Translations under genes and position numbers: made by a program
Shown: one piece after another, positions 1-9,512 of the stretch
How positions within the stretch are numbered: the first letter of the stretch is position 1
Layout: each line of letters starts with the position of its first letter
The notes under the pieces: model-generated
Seen by the model: the letters and a program-made list of their open reading frames with translations, nothing else
Told to the model about the DNA's origin: nothing
Databases searched by the model: none
From: Nautilus pompilius
Taxonomy: Eukaryota > Mollusca > Cephalopoda > Nautilida > Nautilidae
Reading direction: 5' to 3'
Assembly: GCA_018389105.1 (NCBI GenBank)
Contig: JACATO010000623.1
Location: forward strand, 565,501-629,500
Length of the DNA: 64,000 nt

Positions 1-956
1 TGATGCATTGTCCATAAAAAATGATGTTCCAGATGAGCAGACAATTGCTAATGTTAGCCATGACAAATGATCCTGTATAGGCTGGTCCATTTAACTTTGA
101 TAGCATGCGGCGTTCACAGCTCTTTACTAAAGAGAGACTTCTCTCATTTAGCAAAAATGTATTCTAATACGAGCAGCCATTTCGAGTTAGTTTAGAGCAT
201 GTACACATGGCTTCTAGACTTTAATACACATTTTATGTTCTACAATGTGAAAGTAGTGAAGAATTTTCAAAAAAATAAACAGTTACCGGGTAATTTCAGA
301 TGATTTATAAACTCTGTTGGAAGAGTTAGGTAGGTACTTTAAGGTACAATGTTTAGTTTTCTCTTTCTGATCTAGGACAAATATTTTCACCTGATATTGG
401 GATTTTTGGAAAAGTTGAAAATGTAAACAAAGGGAGTTTTCATATATCCCTAAAAAGGTAGTTATAATGGCAGACTGCAACTAAAATGGCAAAAGTAGCA
501 TTATTTTATTGTAGAGGCTATGTCAGATCACTTTAATTATGAACAGGAATCTTAAGTGAGAATAGTTATGTTTTAATTGATAATGAAACCAAATGAGTTG
601 TTTAACCAAATCTCAAATATGCGGAAGTGTTTGCTTTCCCTTTAAGAGGTTATTGGGAATGATTTAGCTTGTTCTCTGATTTACGTTATTCATAATGATT
701 TAAAAAAGAACAACTCACTATTGGGCTTAGCAAAAAATGTAATAGACCTGTTACAGACTTGACTTAAAAATAAAGTTATTAGCAGACCTAAATAAGTTAG
801 CCTGTCTGGAAGACTTGAAATTTATTAGCATTACTTCCTACTGATGACAGTAATAACCAGTTCAAAAACCTTATTGATGAATATTTATAGTTTCTTATTC
901 CATCTGAGCCAGAGCTTGAATCTTTTGAGTGTACACTTCATTTTTGTATTTTTCAG
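1..956. other. Intronic or upstream sequence of the CASD1-like gene
   Basis: AT-rich sequence with short chance frames only. The next CASD1-like exon on the right opens in phase 0 after a splice acceptor, so this stretch is most simply an intron of that gene. I looked for an upstream exon encoding more membrane segments of the family and did not find one I could support. Confidence 0.5.
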
Positions 957-1034
957 AGTTACACAGTTTTTGCTTGCTTGTGTAGAAACAAACCTCGATG
1001 CAATGATGTTCATTCTTATTTAACATTTTTGCCT
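957..1034 (+). CDS. CASD1: CASD1-like exon (third from end)
   Basis: Acceptor AG at 955-956 and donor gtaagt at 1035-1040; 26 codons, phase 0 at both ends. It encodes YTVFACLCRNK, then NDVHSYLTFLP, the counterpart of the membrane loop just before the conserved ILSYITLRN stretch in the next exon. Sequence matching its 3' edge is repeated about 49 bp downstream. Confidence 0.75.
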
Positions 1035-4000
1035 GTAAGTAAACTTCACGGAGGAGACTCCTTCCTACTTAACATTTTTTGTCCGCAGATAAACTTCCTG
1101 GAAGAGAGCACTGGGAGAAAAACGGCACGGTTACCAGCTGGGGAACTTTGTGCAAAATATGTTGATGAAATCTGGTGCAAAGATTGACTTGCTCACTGTT
1201 GCCATTATGTTTATATAGAGAGCAGCAGGTATACATCTGGTCACCAATTCCAGCCCCAGCGATAAATGCTGCTGGTGTACAGATTTTTTCACTCATGTGA
1301 GAGACTCAATTTTCCAAAAAATATTTGATCACCTTTACCATTTGTTATTTTTCATCATCATAAAATCAACACAATCCACCCCTTTTGCGACAAGCTTGTT
1401 GTGCACATTTTGCCTAGAAATGTTTCCGGTTTGATTATCTGTTGGTAGCTCTGAAATCTGTTCAGATATTTATCTTAGGTAATTCCACTCTGATGTCATC
1501 TCTAGTGAAGTATCTCATCATTACATTATTAAGCTTGTTTTGTTTGGCTGTTGATATGGCTATCAATAAAAGACATGTCAAAGCTCAATGCTCTCCATTT
1601 CTTATCCAACTATCTTCCATTTATCTTACTTGTGCTCTCATACTTATTTTCATTACAGTATTTTTCCTTAAGTTCAGAAAAAAGTTCTTTACATCTGCTA
1701 TATCTCACATTTTGTCTGCCTTTTTAATTTGATGAAATGTAAGTAGGAAAAGAAAATTTCAGGGGAAATTCTGTAAACAACCTTTGTATGATATGTTTCT
1801 TAGCATAGTGATAATTATTTTAGGAAGTTACTGATGAGTCATCCAATTTCATCCCTGCTGTTGTACCATTTTACAAGTTTTAGAATAATGGATTTGAATA
1901 CACATGCAGGTGCATCTCAAAAATTGGAATATCGTGGAAGAGTTCAATATTTTTTGTCAGTTATTTCACAAAGTGAAAATCGTATAAATATTCTAGACTC
2001 ATTACATGTAAACTAAAATGTTTCAAGCATTTTTTAATTTTAATTTTGATAATTATGGCCTACAGCTCAAAAAATAGAAAAAATGTATCTCAGAATATTA
2101 GAATATTCCATTTCGAGTTTGAGTAAATCACTATTTATGCAGGATAAATACCATGAATCTCTCAGTCTGGTTCAGTACACACAGCCACAATCATGGGGAA
2201 GACTGCTGACTTGACAGTTGTCCAGAAGACATTCATTGACACCCTCCACAAGGAGGGTAAGCCACAAAAGGTCATTACTGAAAGGGCTGGCTGTTCGCAG
2301 AGTGCTGCATCAAAGCATATTCATTGAAAGTTGACTGGAAGGGAAAAGTGTGGTAGGAAAAGGTGCACAAACAAGAGGGATGACCGCAGCTTTGAGAGGA
2401 TTGTCAAGCAAAGCCGATTCAAGAACTTGGTGGGAGCTTCACAAGGAGTGGACTGAGGCTGGAGTCAGTGCATCAAGAGCCACCACGCACAGACGCATTC
2501 AGGAAATGGGCTGCAAGTGTCGCATTCCTAGCGTCAAGCCACTCCTGAATCAGAGACAACGTCAGAAGCGTCTTACCTGGGCTAAGGAGAAAAAGAACTG
2601 GACCATTGCTCAGTGGTCCAAAGTCCACTTTTCAGATGAAAGTAAATTTTGCATTTCATTTGGAAATCAAGGTCCCACAGTCTGGAGGAAGAGTGGAGAG
2701 GCACAGAATCCAAGTTGCTTGAAGTCCAGTGTGAAGTTTCCACAGTCAGTGATGATTTGGGGTGCCATGTCATCTGCTGGTGTTGGTCCTCTGTGTTTTA
2801 TCAAGTCCAAAGTCAACGTAGCTGTCTGCCAGGAGATTTTAGAGCACTTCATGCTTCCGTCTGCTGACAAGCTTTATGGAGATGTTGATTTCCTTTTCCA
2901 GCAGGACTTGGCACCTGCCCCCAGTGCCAAAACTACTAGTAACTGGTTTGCTGACCATGGTATTACTGTGCTTGATTGGCCGGCCAACTCGTCTGACCTG
3001 AACCCCATAGATTCTCTATGGGGTATTGTCAAGAGGAAGATAAGAGACACCAGACCCAACAATACAGATGAGCTGAAGGCCGCTATCAAAGCAACCTGGG
3101 CTTCCATAACACTTCAGCAGTGCCTCAGGCTGATCGCCTCCATGCCACGCCGCATTGATGCAGTGATTCGTGCAAAAGGAGCCCTGACCGAGTATTGAGT
3201 GCATAAATGAACATACTTTTCAGAAGTTTGACATTTCTATATTATAAATCCTTTTTTTTTTTATTGATCTTATGAAATATTCTAATATTTTGAGATAGTG
3301 GATTTTTGATTTTCATGAGCTGTAAGCAGCAATCATCAAAATTAAAACAAAAAAAGGTTTGAAATATTTCAATTTGTGTGTAAGGAATCTAGAATATATG
3401 AAAGTTTCACTTTTTGAAGAATTAAAATATGGAAAAAAATGAACTCTTCCACGATATTCTAATTTTTTGAGATGCACCTGTACACAGTATGGTTATTAAC
3501 TAATCCACATACAATGATCTCTGAAGCTCAAGAGTGAAGTTAACTGATTTTAGAAAAAAATGAAAATTTGTATAGAAATTTATATTTATTTTCAGATTTT
3601 ATCATACATTACACTCAGAAATATTCCTGGTTATTTGAGAACAAAATACAGTTCATTTTTAGCCTGGTTTGGGAAAATATCACTTGAAGTAAGTAACTCT
3701 GACATTGTCATTGTGAATTTTAAGTTGTAAAGAGTTTCAATGCATGCACTTTTGAGGCTGCCTTCTCTGTAGACTAGATTTAAATGGTTACTAACTGTAC
3801 ATTTAGACTGGGTTTAGCATAGGTTCTCAAGAATTCTTCTGGGGCTAAGCAAATTATTTTACTGTTAAGAGATATTAATATTCTTAGGTATAAAGTTTAG
3901 TTCAGTGACATTTGAAAATGGGTATAATAGAAATGTTTAAAATTATAAAGAGTTTAAAGAGTATTAATTGAGAAATCTCATCAGTTATCAGCAATTAAAT

Positions 4001-4496
4001 AATTGGCTAAAGCAGGCACTAATCTTGAAATATTTCTTTATCAACAAAAATATAAATGCCTCAGGCCAACTTAGCTGAAACAGATAAATGTGCTTCTTCA
4101 GCATCAAAAAATTTTTCAGGAATCCGTGTTATGTACATAAATAGAATAGTATACAAAATTATGTTTGTTTTTTGTTGTTATATTTGTTATTGGAAAAGAA
4201 GGAAAAAACATTAAAAATGCCTTTTCTTTTAATTTTAGTTGTTCATTGCCCAGTATCATATCTGGTTGGCTGCAGATACATACGGAGTCCTGGTTTTGGT
4301 TCCTAGTTATCCAGTCCTCAATGTTGTTATCACGTCTTACATCCTAGTTTGTGTGTGCCACGAGATTCATAAAATCACTCAGACACTTGTGAAATATGCA
4401 GTGCCAAGTGACTGGAAGCTGCTGCTCCGTAATGTCATCTGCTTTATTGCACTTCTGCTGCCCATCTGCATTACACACGGTGCCCTTATCTTGTGA
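957..4496 (+). CDS. CASD1: CASD1-like sialate O-acetyltransferase, C-terminal end (3 exons: 957-1034, 3596-3688, 4239-4496)
   Basis: CASD1 is a multi-pass Golgi protein that transfers acetyl groups to the 9-OH of CMP-sialic acid; its luminal catalytic part is N-terminal and its C-terminal half is an acyltransferase-like membrane domain. Only the last 142 residues are visible here. Landmarks are RNIPGYLRTKYSSFLAWFGK followed by LFIAQYHIWLAAD, both very close to the vertebrate CASD1 C-terminus, then the membrane segment around VPSYPVLNVVITSYILVCVC. The three exons join phase 0 to phase 0 with consensus gtaagt donors at 1035 and 3689 and end in TGA at 4494-4496. The end of the protein differs from vertebrate CASD1: it finishes with a hydrophobic segment and no long polar tail. 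Upstream exons lie outside the window or were not recognised. Substrate preference in this lineage is inferred from the family. Confidence 0.87.
1020..1106 (+). repeat. Short direct duplication across an exon-intron border
   Basis: Copy 1 (about 1020-1056) contains the last bases of the exon and its gtaagt donor; copy 2 (about 1069-1106) has the same TTAACATTTTT start and TAAACTTC core. The donor is replaced by a CCGCAG-type sequence in the second copy. The period is 49 bp and the copies have drifted. Confidence 0.6.
1907..3480 (+). mobile_element. Tc1-family DNA transposon, nearly full length, inactive
   Basis: The element is 1574 bp. Its ends are inverted repeats beginning CAGGTGCATCTCAAAAA; the similarity extends for roughly 200 bp on each side. 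TA follows the right end (3481-3482); the left flank reads TG, presumably a decayed TA. Between the ends lies a transposase reading frame on the + strand. The terminal sequence and protein resemble a Tc1 subgroup I know from fish genomes and other animals. It sits in an intron of the CASD1-like gene, in the same orientation. Confidence 0.92.
2193..3198 (+). pseudogene. Tc1 transposase, broken
   Basis: The frame opens at ATG 2193 (MGKTADLTVVQK), with the HTH segment around GCSQSAASKHIH, and meets an in-frame TGA just after that segment (about 2326, GGA to TGA by comparison with the family). It returns to the main 849-nt frame (2350-3198) after a one-base insertion near 2430. The DDE core is visible: VHFSDESKFCI carries the first Asp and FLFQQDLAPAP the second. 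At the third site the usual NPIENLW reads NPIDSLW, so the catalytic Glu is Asp here, and the usual His in APAH is Pro. The length and the KGALTEY end are normal for the family. It is a dead copy, but rather well preserved. Confidence 0.9.
3596..3688 (+). CDS. CASD1: CASD1-like penultimate exon
   Basis: Acceptor tttcag before 3596 and donor gtaagt at 3689; 31 codons in phase 0. It encodes ILSYITLRN, the GYLRTKYSSFLAWFGKISLE block diagnostic for CASD1-type proteins. Confidence 0.88.
4239..4496 (+). CDS. CASD1: CASD1-like last coding exon
   Basis: Acceptor tttag before 4239; 85 codons plus TGA. It starts LFIAQYHIWLAAD and contains two hydrophobic segments, one around VLNVVITSYILVCVC and one at the very C-terminus (CFIALLLPICI). 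The first half is nearly identical in pattern to vertebrate CASD1; the last 30 residues are divergent. Confidence 0.88.
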   Translation: MFIAQYHIWLAADTYGVLVLVPSYPVLNVVITSYILVCVCHEIHKITQTLVKYAVPSDWKLLLRNVICFIALLLPICITHGALIL

Positions 4497-6114
4497 TTGG
4501 AGCCACCTGTTCTGATGTTGATGCACTTCTAAAATAATGGACGCCAGGCACATTTTTCTACAATCAGACTTTGATAGTCATCGGCTGTGTTCAGAAATGA
4601 GAGGGTTTTACACGAATGTTTGTGGAGCAGCTGCTGTGCTTGCAAGTGGAAACAAGAGCGGTAAACTAATCTTGACGACAAAAAAATTTTCTGTGGCATC
4701 TGCTGAATATTTCAGGAGTTGAGCCCATGCACTTTATATGAAATGTTACTGAATATTTATAAGCAACTGAACTGCTTTCTCAGCTTTTACATGAATTAAT
4801 ATTTATAAAACTGCCTAAATATTGGCCAGATGCACAGTTAATTGGCAAGTCAGCATATATTTTAAATTATATATATGAACGTTTTTCTTTTAATGACTCT
4901 CTAAGTGCAACTTTTGTAATGAAGTTGTTTCATTAATCAACTTTGTAGAGTTTTATGAAGGTAGACTGAGCTGTAACAATTTGGAAAGGAATTTAAAACA
5001 TGGAATAATTTGAAAACAGACAATAAAAAGTCACATCCACTAGTAAAATTACATAGTTGACTTAACCAACTATAAAACCACAATTTTTCATTGTAGAGGC
5101 CAGGTCCTAGAGGTTTCAAAGTTAGTATATATACCCACCCATGATGAAAAAACATTAGAAATGCGCCAATTGTGAGAGCCATTTAACAACACAAAAATTG
5201 ATGTGACTTTAGGACATTTTAATGAGGATTATCTGAAAGGTACATAGGGTACTGACAAAACTCATGTGGGAATACCTTTCAGCAGCCACTGCTGCTTCAC
5301 TGACTGAGGTTTTGAATGAAGAACTGCAATATACCCTAACAAATTGCTGTTTCGTGTCCCGTGTCTAGATGGGATTGTTCATTTGCTCTGGTAGCCTCTT
5401 GCCATGCAGAAATGTGGAATTCTCTATCACCCAAAGGGGCGACAACAATGCCTGCAGATTTCATAGAGATATCCCTGTGATGAAGACTAATGCTCCCCCC
5501 TCAAATCTTAATCAGTCTGCAGAACATTCATTTCTGTACGGTTCACTTTGACAATGCCGTGCTTAGCACTCTTTAGATGAAATCTAAATTCAAAGCACAC
5601 CTCGCCTGACCCAATGGAGTCAGTCGATGATAATCATGTTGAGTATTAGATTGGTGAATATCTTGCTCAAAGTTCAACAGCATGTCATCTGATTGTGATA
5701 CCATTGACAATTCCTCATTAATCCTACACCACTCGAGCTCTTCAAGAGGCTGGAGTCTCAGAGATCATTCCAAATTTGATGATCCCATCTAGGTATGATG
5801 TTGAGCTTGACTCCAATATAGTGCAGTGCCAACAGACGTTGGCTGGTGAGGTCTCATTTAAGAGCATGTTTTTTTTCCCTCCAACTCTTAGACTGCTTCA
5901 CCGCATTAACATGTCTGTTAGAAACTCAAATGGACCCTCACAATTAATTTAACTGCAGTCAGTTTCCTTTCTCATTTATGGATGTCACAATTTCAGTTTT
6001 GAACTGATCCAATTCTAAGCTGCTTCAGTATATTTGAAAATATAAACTTAATGCTGTTTATTGTTAGCTATCTGAGAGTTTAAAACTAAAAATTAGTAAT
6101 GATATATATATATA
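4497..6114 (+). other. CASD1-like 3' UTR and downstream spacer
   Basis: The 3' UTR begins after 4496. The best poly(A) signal I see is AATAAA at 5022-5027. Sequence at about 5290-5950 is less AT-rich and carries a short frame (5369-5551) with a vague resemblance to the end of a reverse-transcriptase repeat (a MWNSLS-like word near 5410), too weak to call. Confidence 0.4.
5022..5027 (+). terminator. Candidate poly(A) signal AATAAA of the CASD1-like gene
   Basis: An exact AATAAA about 526 nt after the stop codon, the first canonical hexamer I noticed on this strand. The cleavage site is not visible from sequence alone. Confidence 0.4.
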
Positions 6115-6570
6115 CAGGGTGGTCCATAAGTCCCTTCACCCCAACCTAATACATGTTAATGGATCTGTGGGTACCGCCTTTGTTGCTACGAGATTATGCT
6201 GTGAGAGATCCTCCAAACATGGAATGGCTTAACATTTGCAGATACAGAAAACAGCAAATTTTAGTTTGCATATTGTACTATGTTGCTGCTACAGTCCCCA
6301 GTGGAGAGGGTACTTTGGTGGTGGTATGTCAGATCATTGCATGAATGATGCTTTTACAGACAAACAGTTAAGCCATGGACTCCTAATGCGTAGTGCTGTC
6401 ACCTCATCTTGTTGGACCAACACTGACTGGATAATAATCCATTCTTTCAGCTGTGGAACCACCACACGTCCAACATACAAATACAGCGAGTCAATAAGGG
6501 AACATTCCTAATAAATGCTGACTGCAGCCCACATCATAATGTGGAGTAAATGGACTTACGGGCCATCATA
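6115..6570. mobile_element. MITE-like element with degenerate inverted ends
   Basis: About 456 bp starting CAGGGTGGTCCATAAGTCC directly after a TA-rich run. Read on the other strand, the right end gives TGATGGCCCGTAAGTCC, matching the left end at about 12 of 15 core positions. The CAGGGTG end after TA is typical of Tc1/mariner-type non-autonomous elements. The inside has only short frames (6153-6344, 6236-6511) with no transposase motif. Confidence 0.55.
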
Positions 6571-9086
6571 CAGATTTTTAGTCAACCAGTTTTACACTAG
6601 TGTCATGTGTACAAATTGAATGTGCTGTTTTTTTCTTCTTAGTCAGCAAATTTAGTTATTAAAAACGAGTTTATGCAGTTTGATAAGAACAATGAGCTGG
6701 TCTTCCTGTAGTGTAAACTAAAGGATGCCAATTCATCTACTGTACTAATGTTCTACCTGTAGAAAAAGAAAATCACATTTTTTAAAGTTGAATATCACCT
6801 ACTAATCCCTCTCCAGTATGCTCTGTTTTTTTTTAACAACACGTAGGTATCACTGAACGGCTATTAAAAAATAAATGGTTTTGTATGTATGAAGTTAAAA
6901 CCTAATGTTAACATGCCCAAGAATGAATTATATTTTACAGTATAATAAAATTCCCATTGCTGACATTTGGTACAACTGGAAATCCTCATTGGACTCATGG
7001 CCTTGAAGAATGAAAAAGACCTAGCTAAGTGAATATATATAAATTCAAATTTCTATAGGTTTCCTTAACTATTTTCTACACAAAATTTGAACAACAAAAG
7101 TAACTCATCCCAACTTTATTGTAATAATTAGAACATAATCTTTCCTAAATCATAACATTGTTTAGTATCACTCAAATCTTTTCTTTCTAAAGCTGTCAGC
7201 AAGACTGAGTGAACCTACTATTTTCATCACATTACAACAGTTTGAATTTAAAAAGTGCACCAATCCACAAAGCCATCTTTTCTAGTTTTTGATATCATAC
7301 AGCCATTTACAAGTTTTAGTTATACCTGTAGTATACTAATGTATTTCCATGAAAACAATTCCAGTATTTCACACCAGAAATATCAACCAAACTATTTCAG
7401 TACAATAAGTCCTGTCTTTAAATTTTGGATATTAAGTTACTCCATAGTAGTCTTCCAGCGATACAAATATTTATATTTCTTATCATAATGATTTGGTATG
7501 TAGCTTGTTTCAGTTTTGTGTGATATGGCTTTAACTGAAGGAAATTAACACCAGATTAGCAAAGTATTATAAAAAGTTAATGCTCACAATTTTGTCCTAT
7601 TCACCTCAAAATATTAATGTCAAAAATAATTTTTACATTTGTAAATGAACCAACATGAAATCAAATAAAGTTACAAATCTCACGAACAGTTTTACTAATA
7701 CACACAGCTTTGAAAAAATCTATATCAGTTGGAAAAGTTAAGTGTTTAGTAATTATCTTCTCTAGTACAAATCCAAAAATCTTGCTAATATATCCTTTAC
7801 ATGCCAGCAAACATTTGGTGTTAGTTGAAAATTATTATTTATTTTAAAAGCTTCAAGTAAATCTTGTGCGCTGTACATTAACTTCCTGCAATACAGCATT
7901 AGTTTTACAGCCAACATTACACATGCACAACTAGACAAAATAAAACCATTTGTTGCTAAGGATCTCAAGAGCCAGTTTTCTAGCAAAAGACAGCATATTG
8001 TCTGACTAATGCTACAATTCCTTGACGACTAAAGCTCAAAAATCTTCCTGCTCTGAAGCATGGCTATGTATTTTGGTACATTCCTCTTGACAAAATGTTT
8101 TTTTTTTTTTTACAATTAATTTAAGAACAAATTGTTCTTTTCCCCATAACTACCAGCTTTCCCTGACTGCACATTTTATATTAATAGCTACAACTAAAAA
8201 CCCATAATGAATGGTTCAGAAATTAATCTGTATCTCAAATCACATACAAAAAGGTGAACTGTTCCATTGTTTATATTTTATTTTGTATTACAATGATTAA
8301 AAATTAAGGCTAGCAACTGAAATTTTGAAATGTAACAAAATATGTAAAAATTAGTGCAAACATGAAAGTAAATTGTCAACTCTGAAGTGAAATACATACT
8401 ATAGCTAATAAGTAGGAAACAAAAGCACTTCAAGCATCTTAGATTTACAGACCAAACTTTCATCATTTTAGTACCTAACTTTCCAACTTCAATTATACTA
8501 GGCCACTATTTGACTATAAAGGAAGCCTAATATAAATTAGATTTGTACTATTTTCTCTAAGCTCCATCTTAGGCATGTTTAACTTACCATGAACTGATTC
8601 AAAGTACAAAGACTGCTTTTCTTCAAATGATTTTATATTCCTCATACCATTCAATCTAATCTGTTACTAAACTTTACATCTAAAAACTGTATATACACCT
8701 AGAACAAACGTGAGACCTCGATTTGTTCTTTTGCCTCAAAATGCTCAGTATTCTATTGGCTAAAGATTTTTATCGTAATCCCTTGTCTGTAAAGACCATC
8801 ATATAGCAGCATGGAAAATCCAATAGAACAGTTTACTAAAAAAAAAAAAATAAAAAGCAGCAAATTATAAACTGAGTTATCGCATTTAGTGTTAAAACTA
8901 TTTAAATATTTGCTACAGCGAGATATTTCTAATTCTCGATGAATACAAGTCATCAATTCCAGTCTACACGTGGCTTGTCAATAACTGCTCTTAAAACCTG
9001 GAGAAAGAAAAATAAAGCTAACTTGGTTGAACAATATACAAAAGCCAGCAGAATACATTATTTTATAATGCAAGTTATGTAACCAT
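6571..9086. other. Spacer between the CASD1-like gene and NBR1
   Basis: Very AT-rich, convergent intergenic region. It may include a longer alternative NBR1 3' UTR: there are further reverse-strand AATAAA signals, for example at 8277-8282. No coding region was recognised. Confidence 0.45.
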
Positions 9087-9092
9087 TTTATT
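9087..9092 (-). terminator. Candidate poly(A) signal of NBR1
   Basis: TTTATT on the + strand, so AATAAA on the minus strand, about 180 nt after the NBR1 stop codon. Other hexamers farther on (8277-8282 and beyond) could give longer 3' UTRs. Confidence 0.4.
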
Positions 9093-9269
9093 CCATTCTG
9101 TCTTTAAAAACAGTGCCACCAAAGAATTGTAATACAAACAAGAGATATATATGTATATAAGATAAGCAAACCAGCCAAAATATTGTCGAAAAACCAAGCA
9201 TGACTGTACAGCCCCTTGTGTTAAGCAGTTGTAGTTCCCAAGTAATGTGTTCCTCTTTGGTAGAAAACT

Positions 9270-9512
9270 TTAGTGCCTTTTGTTCGCCCAATCATCATTT
9301 TCTTCCTGTAACAGATGCTGCACAACTTTCTCAATATCGTTCTCATGTTTTTCTAGTAGTGCCTTGTTTAACTGCCTGTTACCAAACCCCATCTCAAGAA
9401 GTTGGTTCAGAGGAGTGAGTTCTTTGGGCTTGGGCCACTGCTGCAGCTGTGCTGAGGGCTTCCACACATTCTCTGCTCGTACCGAGGGCTGGCCAGGTTG
9501 CTGAAACTCAGC
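9270..9512 (-). CDS. NBR1: NBR1 exon 19: UBA domain and stop
   Basis: Acceptor tttgcag (AG at 9514-9513), 80 codons plus TAA at 9272-9270. It encodes residues 937-1016. The UBA reads LTPLNQLLEMGFGNRQLNKA, with the MGF loop (977-979) that contacts ubiquitin, and ends NDDWANKRH, matching the NNDWYSQRY end of human NBR1. Confidence 0.95.
   Translation of the reverse strand, partial: AEFQQPGQPSVRAENVWKPSAQLQQWPKPKELTPLNQLLEMGFGNRQLNKALLEKHENDIEKVVQHLLQEENDDWANKRH

Larger units (their letters stand above)
1035..3595 (+). other. CASD1-like intron carrying a Tc1 transposon
   Basis: This intron contains a 49-bp-period duplication of its own first bases (1020-1106), a hydrophobic chance frame near 1442-1732 with no recognisable family, and a nearly full-length Tc1 element at 1907-3480. 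Confidence 0.75.

Noticed and set aside
1442-1732. Hydrophobic 96-codon frame in the CASD1-like intron
   Set aside because: No similarity to CASD1 or any family I know; AT-rich sequence readily yields Phe/Ile/Leu-rich frames, and the exons on both sides join without it.
5290-5950. LINE 3' end downstream of the CASD1-like gene
   Set aside because: Only a short MWNSLS-like word supports it; no reverse-transcriptase motif and no target duplication.
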